Below are positions 60,970-64,000 of a DNA stretch of 64,000 nucleotides, piece by piece (position 1 is the first letter of the stretch; each line of letters begins with the position of its first letter). The translations under genes were made by a program, and so were the position numbers. The DNA lies in assembly GCF_003182095.1 (NCBI RefSeq), contig NZ_QGTJ01000006.1, positions 186,001-250,000 on the forward strand, given 5' to 3'. Source of the stretch: Plasticicumulans acidivorans. GTDB taxonomy: Bacteria > Pseudomonadota > Gammaproteobacteria > Competibacterales > Competibacteraceae. The notes under the pieces are model-generated. The model was not told the origin of the DNA, did no database searches, and was given only the letters and a program-made list of their open reading frames with translations.

Positions 60970-63378
60970 TTACTGCAGATCGCCGGCAATCTGCTGGATC
61001 GTGATGACGACGAACTCCGCCGGTTTCAGCGGCGCAAAGCCGACCTCGATGTTGACGATGCCGAGGTTGCGATCGGCCTGCGTGGTGGTTTCCGCGTCGC
61101 ATTTGACGAAGTAGGCCTGGTCCGGCGTGCTGCCCTGAAAGGCGCCCTGGCGAAACAGGCCGTTCATGAACACGCCGACATTGAGGCGGATCTTGGCCCA
61201 CAGCGGCTCGTCGTTCGGCTCGAACACCACCCACTGCGTGCCGCGGAACAGCGATTCCTCGATGAACAGCGCGAGGCGGCGGATGGGGATGTATTTCCAC
61301 TCCGAACCGAGGTCATCGGAGCCGTCGAGCGTGCGTGCGCCCCAGTTGACGAAGCCGCTGGGGAACACCCGCAGGCAGTTCGCGCCGAGCTTGTTGAGCA
61401 CGCCGTTTTCGAGGTCGGTGAGCTTGACTTCGAGGCCGGCGATGCCGCGCAGATCGGCCTCGGTGCCGGCCGGCGCCTTCCACACGCCGCGGCTGGCATC
61501 GGTGCGCGCGATCAGCCCGGCGATGGCGCCGGTGGGGCCGGCGCTGCGGATCGTGCCGCGGTCGTTGAAGCGCAGGCGCGGGAAGAACACCGCCGCGTGA
61601 TCCTTGACCACGGTCGCACGCAGGTCATTGACCTGCGAGGAGTTCTGCACGATCGCCGGGAGTCCTGCGGCGTCGACCCAGTTGGCCGGCGGATCGATCA
61701 ATAGAAAAGCGCGCCGTGCCGCGCAATAGATGCTCGCCGGTCCCCAGAGCTGCTGGCGCGTGGCATCCGGCATCTCCAGATCGGCGGGCAGAATCATCAG
61801 GTTGAAGATGTCGACGGTGTCGAGCGCGAAGAATCCGGTCTTCTGCACCGGATCGCCGACGTAATCAGCGAAGTCGGGCATGCCACCGTCATTGCCGTCC
61901 TGACCGCCGCTGGCAAAAGTACTGGTGCCGGCGGTGCCGAGCGCGTACTGGCGGGTGTTGAGCTGCAGCGCGGCGTTCAGCGTCGCCGCGCCGGCGCCGC
62001 TGAAGGCGATCGCGGCGGGCGTTTCGTTGAGCGTGCCGTCCTTGGCCAGGATCGCCAGCTGATAGCTGCCCTGGAGCTCGGCGCGATAGCGCGAACCGGG
62101 CGCGGCGCTGATCGCGCTGGCGATGCGCTGCAGTTTTTCACGCACGCCGTCGAGGTGGCCGCTCGGGCTGTCGCCGGGGCGGGCATCGAGGTACCAGAGG
62201 TCGGTCGGCGCCGCGGTGGTCTGCAGGTTCAGCGCCAGCGGTGGCTCGGCGCCGATGGTGATCTGGGTGATGGCGTCCTGCGCCAGCCCGGTGAAGTCGT
62301 TGAGGCGGGCGAGGCCGCCGGCACCGTCCTCGAAGCGCAGCAGCGAGCCGCTTGGCACCGGGCGGAATTCGCTGCGCCGGGCGATCTCGACGCCGCCGTT
62401 GTCGGCCCCGAGCAGCAGGCTGGCGGCCAGATCATTGCTGGCGGCACGACGCACGCGCACCGCGGCGTTGTCGCCGCCGGCGGTATTGGCGGTGATGCGC
62501 AGGAAGAACTGGTTGTCGGCCGCGGCATCCTGAGTGATCGCGACCGCCACCTGGCGCGCCGGCACCAGCGCGCCGACGGCAGCGTTGATCCGTGTCTGCA
62601 GCTCGGTAGCGATTGCCGCGGCCGTTGCCGGCACCGCGGCCAGCGTGCTCAGGTTGACCAGCGCCCAGGCCGAGCCGTCGACGCTGAGCTCGAAGCTGTG
62701 CCGGCGCGTGCCGGCGGCCGGGTTGATCAGGTCATCGAAGACGGTCTGTACCGCTGCGTCGTTGCCGCCGAGCGGGCGGCGCGCCTCGGAATAGCCGGCG
62801 GCCATCAGTCCGGCGTTGAGATCGAGGCCGGCGTCGAGCTCGATGTCGATCAGCGTCGAGCCTTGGCTGACGAAACTCGGCGCAAAGCGCGCGGCGGCCG
62901 GGTCCATGCTCAGGTTGACGTGGGTTTCGCTGGCGGTGACGGTGCCGCCGGTTTCGAGCAGTACGCGCAGATTGAAGGTCTCGCCGGGATTCGGTGTGGC
63001 GTAGTCCACCTCCAGGCGCAGGCCGTTGCCCCACAGGCCTTCGACTTTGGCGCGCGCGCGCAGCACCGGCGTGCCGGCATCGTTGCCGAGCGTGACTTCA
63101 GCGCGGCGTGCCGCGGCATTGGCCAGGCGCACGACGTAGCAGTCGGTGCCGCCGTTGTCGAAGAACTGGCGTACCGCCCAGGCGAGTTCGCTCTGCGGGT
63201 GCGGAGCGCCGAAGGTCCGCACGAAATCCGGATAACCGAGGCAGCGCACCGCGCTGCGCAGCGGGCCGGTGGTGGCGCGGCCGAAGAAGGCGGCGATGGA
63301 CGTCGCGACGCCGGTGATCGTGCGCACGCCGCTCGATTTTTCCTGGATGTAGACGCCCGGATAGCTGACCTGAACCAT
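60970..63378 (-). CDS. eCIS contractile sheath protein
   Basis: An 802-residue phage tail sheath protein. The start VSYPGVYIQEKSSGVRTITGVATSIAAFFGRATTGPLRSAVRCLGYPDFVRTFGAPHPQSELAWAVRQFFDNGGTDCYVVRLA is a textbook sheath N-terminus. The C-terminal domain WKAPAGTEADLRGIAGLEVKLTDLENGVLNKLGANCLRVFPSGFVNWGARTLDG...YIPIRRLALFIEESLFRGTQWVVFEPND is the conserved core. The long middle insertion (about 130-480) is typical of larger sheath proteins. GGGAG precedes the ATG. It is the first gene of the 29 kb operon and probably carries the operon promoter in the 272-base gap upstream. Confidence 0.95.
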   Translation of the reverse strand: MVQVSYPGVYIQEKSSGVRTITGVATSIAAFFGRATTGPLRSAVRCLGYPDFVRTFGAPHPQSELAWAVRQFFDNGGTDCYVVRLANAAARRAEVTLGNDAGTPVLRARAKVEGLWGNGLRLEVDYATPNPGETFNLRVLLETGGTVTASETHVNLSMDPAAARFAPSFVSQGSTLIDIELDAGLDLNAGLMAAGYSEARRPLGGNDAAVQTVFDDLINPAAGTRRHSFELSVDGSAWALVNLSTLAAVPATAAAIATELQTRINAAVGALVPARQVAVAITQDAAADNQFFLRITANTAGGDNAAVRVRRAASNDLAASLLLGADNGGVEIARRSEFRPVPSGSLLRFEDGAGGLARLNDFTGLAQDAITQITIGAEPPLALNLQTTAAPTDLWYLDARPGDSPSGHLDGVREKLQRIASAISAAPGSRYRAELQGSYQLAILAKDGTLNETPAAIAFSGAGAATLNAALQLNTRQYALGTAGTSTFASGGQDGNDGGMPDFADYVGDPVQKTGFFALDTVDIFNLMILPADLEMPDATRQQLWGPASIYCAARRAFLLIDPPANWVDAAGLPAIVQNSSQVNDLRATVVKDHAAVFFPRLRFNDRGTIRSAGPTGAIAGLIARTDASRGVWKAPAGTEADLRGIAGLEVKLTDLENGVLNKLGANCLRVFPSGFVNWGARTLDGSDDLGSEWKYIPIRRLALFIEESLFRGTQWVVFEPNDEPLWAKIRLNVGVFMNGLFRQGAFQGSTPDQAYFVKCDAETTTQADRNLGIVNIEVGFAPLKPAEFVVITIQQIAGDLQ

Positions 63379-63544
63379 GCGTGCTCTCCCTGTGGCAGGA
63401 AGGCTCCGGATCGGCGCCTTCGTCGACCGAATCCGCCCGCGACATCGTGGCGCAGGGCGCGCGATCGACCGGGTATGCCGGAGGCTAGCAATGGGCGGGG
63501 GGCAATCAAGCGCTTGTTCGAGTGAGATTTCTGCACACAGTATT

Positions 63545-63574
63545 TATGAGTGATAATTATACTTGCCACTCATA
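63545..63574. promoter_or_regulatory. Perfect inverted repeat in the eCIS/kfrA divergent promoter
   Basis: Arms TATGAGTG (63545-63552) and CACTCATA (63567-63574) flank a 14-base AT-rich spacer. On the minus strand TATAAT (63561-63556) lies inside the spacer, so a bound protein would cover the -10 box of the eCIS operon. A second repeat, GTGAT (63609-63613) and ATCAC (63626-63630), is nearer to kfrA. The 272-base gap 63379-63650 is AT-rich in its right half. KfrA binding is a natural guess. Confidence 0.6.
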
Positions 63575-63650
63575 TTGGGTAGGGTTGATATGTATTTAAA
63601 CCGTATTTGTGATATTTTTTATTCAATCACTTTTGCCGGACCCGCCCGAA

Positions 63651-64000
63651 ATGACCACCCGTGCCGCGCTGCAGGACCTCGTCGACGAAGCCGTCGTTCA
63701 TCTGCTGCTGCATGAAGGCCGCAAGCCGACGATCGAAGCCGTGCAGGACTGGCTCGAACGCCACGACTACGGCCGGCGCAACAACAACGCCATCGCCGCC
63801 CAGGTCAAAAGCTGCTGGGACCGACTCCCTTCACGACTGGCGGCGCACACGCAGCTGATCGAGCTCGAACCCGACGTGCTCGAACTCGTCGCCCAGTTGC
63901 GCGGCAAACTCGCCCTGCAGGCGGCCGCGGCGTTCGACGCCGAACGCGAACGCTTCCACGCGCAACTGCAGGAAACCGAGGCGCTTGCCGCCGCCCGCGT
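63651..64000 (+). CDS. KfrA-like DNA-binding protein, N-terminal part (gene runs off the right edge)
   Basis: The first 116 residues of a KfrA-type protein. LQDLVDEAVVHLLLHEGRKPTIEAVQDWLERHDYGRRNNNAIAAQVKSCWDRLPSRL is the plasmid replication region DNA-binding domain, and a coiled coil begins at LALQAAAAFDAERERFHAQLQE, as in KfrA, which has a long alpha-helical tail. KfrA proteins bind their own promoter and affect plasmid partition. Here the gene is divergent from the eCIS operon. It starts with ATG at 63651; a GC-poor leader precedes it. Regulation of the eCIS operon by this protein is inferred. Confidence 0.8.
   Translation, partial: MTTRAALQDLVDEAVVHLLLHEGRKPTIEAVQDWLERHDYGRRNNNAIAAQVKSCWDRLPSRLAAHTQLIELEPDVLELVAQLRGKLALQAAAAFDAERERFHAQLQETEALAAAR

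Noticed and set aside
34004..63378. Interpretation as a prophage
   Set aside because: No integrase, terminase, portal, capsid, holin or lysis gene is seen within the window, while the ATPase, DUF4255 and DUF4157 genes are typical of eCIS. The flanks on the right were not fully seen, so this is strong but not absolute.

Overview
This 64 kb window is very GC-rich and comes from a proteobacterium, probably a gamma- or betaproteobacterium, able to respire nitrate. The lineage is inferred from gene content only (NarXL/NarK/NarGHJI order, TcdA, sigma-54 regulation, NodT-type lipoprotein); I cannot name the species. No tRNA, rRNA, CRISPR array or insertion sequence was seen.

Region 1 (1-23 kb) is a nitrate respiration island. 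On the minus strand narK1 and narK2 (nitrate/nitrite transport) end at a strong terminator. A chemoreceptor gene with its own terminator follows, then narGHJI, a beta-carbonic anhydrase and a parvulin-type prolyl isomerase. Further along the same strand lie a Tus-like replication-terminator protein, a CPA2-type cation/proton antiporter coupled to a SYLF lipoprotein-like gene, an MFS transporter and the 5' part of moeA (molybdenum cofactor). Diverging from narK1 on the plus strand are the nitrate sensor/regulator pair narX-narL and then an unusual fused TssB-TssC-like sheath protein. FNR/Anr boxes and TACC-type inverted repeats precede both narK1 and narG, which fits joint control by low oxygen and nitrate.

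Region 2 (23-34 kb) is mixed chromosomal content: a sulfate-binding protein with a near-perfect sigma-54 promoter facing a NorR-like sigma-54 activator, a small membrane protein, tcdA, a TetR repressor with two matching operators and an orphan NodT-type outer-membrane efflux lipoprotein, exoD, a nitrilase-family amidohydrolase, an acyl-CoA thioesterase and a SulP anion transporter.

Region 3 (34-63.4 kb) is one continuous minus-strand operon of 21 genes encoding an extracellular contractile injection system (eCIS; a phage-tail-like particle related to PVC/Afp). In order of transcription it encodes: sheath, tube, a T4 gp26-like hub protein, an Ala/Pro-rich protein, a Pvc16-type terminator, an AAA+ ATPase, a small conserved protein, a CIS-tube adaptor, a LysM/gpX-like protein, a gpD/gp27-like hub, a gp5/gpV-like spike, a gp25-like protein, two baseplate-J-like wedges, a gpI-like protein and a 1533-residue beta-helix fibre-like protein. 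Three candidate cargo proteins follow, each with an N-terminal CxCGGxCPxC motif and a DUF4157 (HELxH) domain, with two small proteins between them. The particle has a single sheath and tube and no recognisable PAAR tip or tape measure.

At the right edge a KfrA-like DNA-binding protein diverges from the eCIS operon across a 272 bp AT-rich promoter region holding a perfect inverted repeat. KfrA-like and Tus-like proteins are both best known from plasmids, so this replicon or part of it may have plasmid ancestry.
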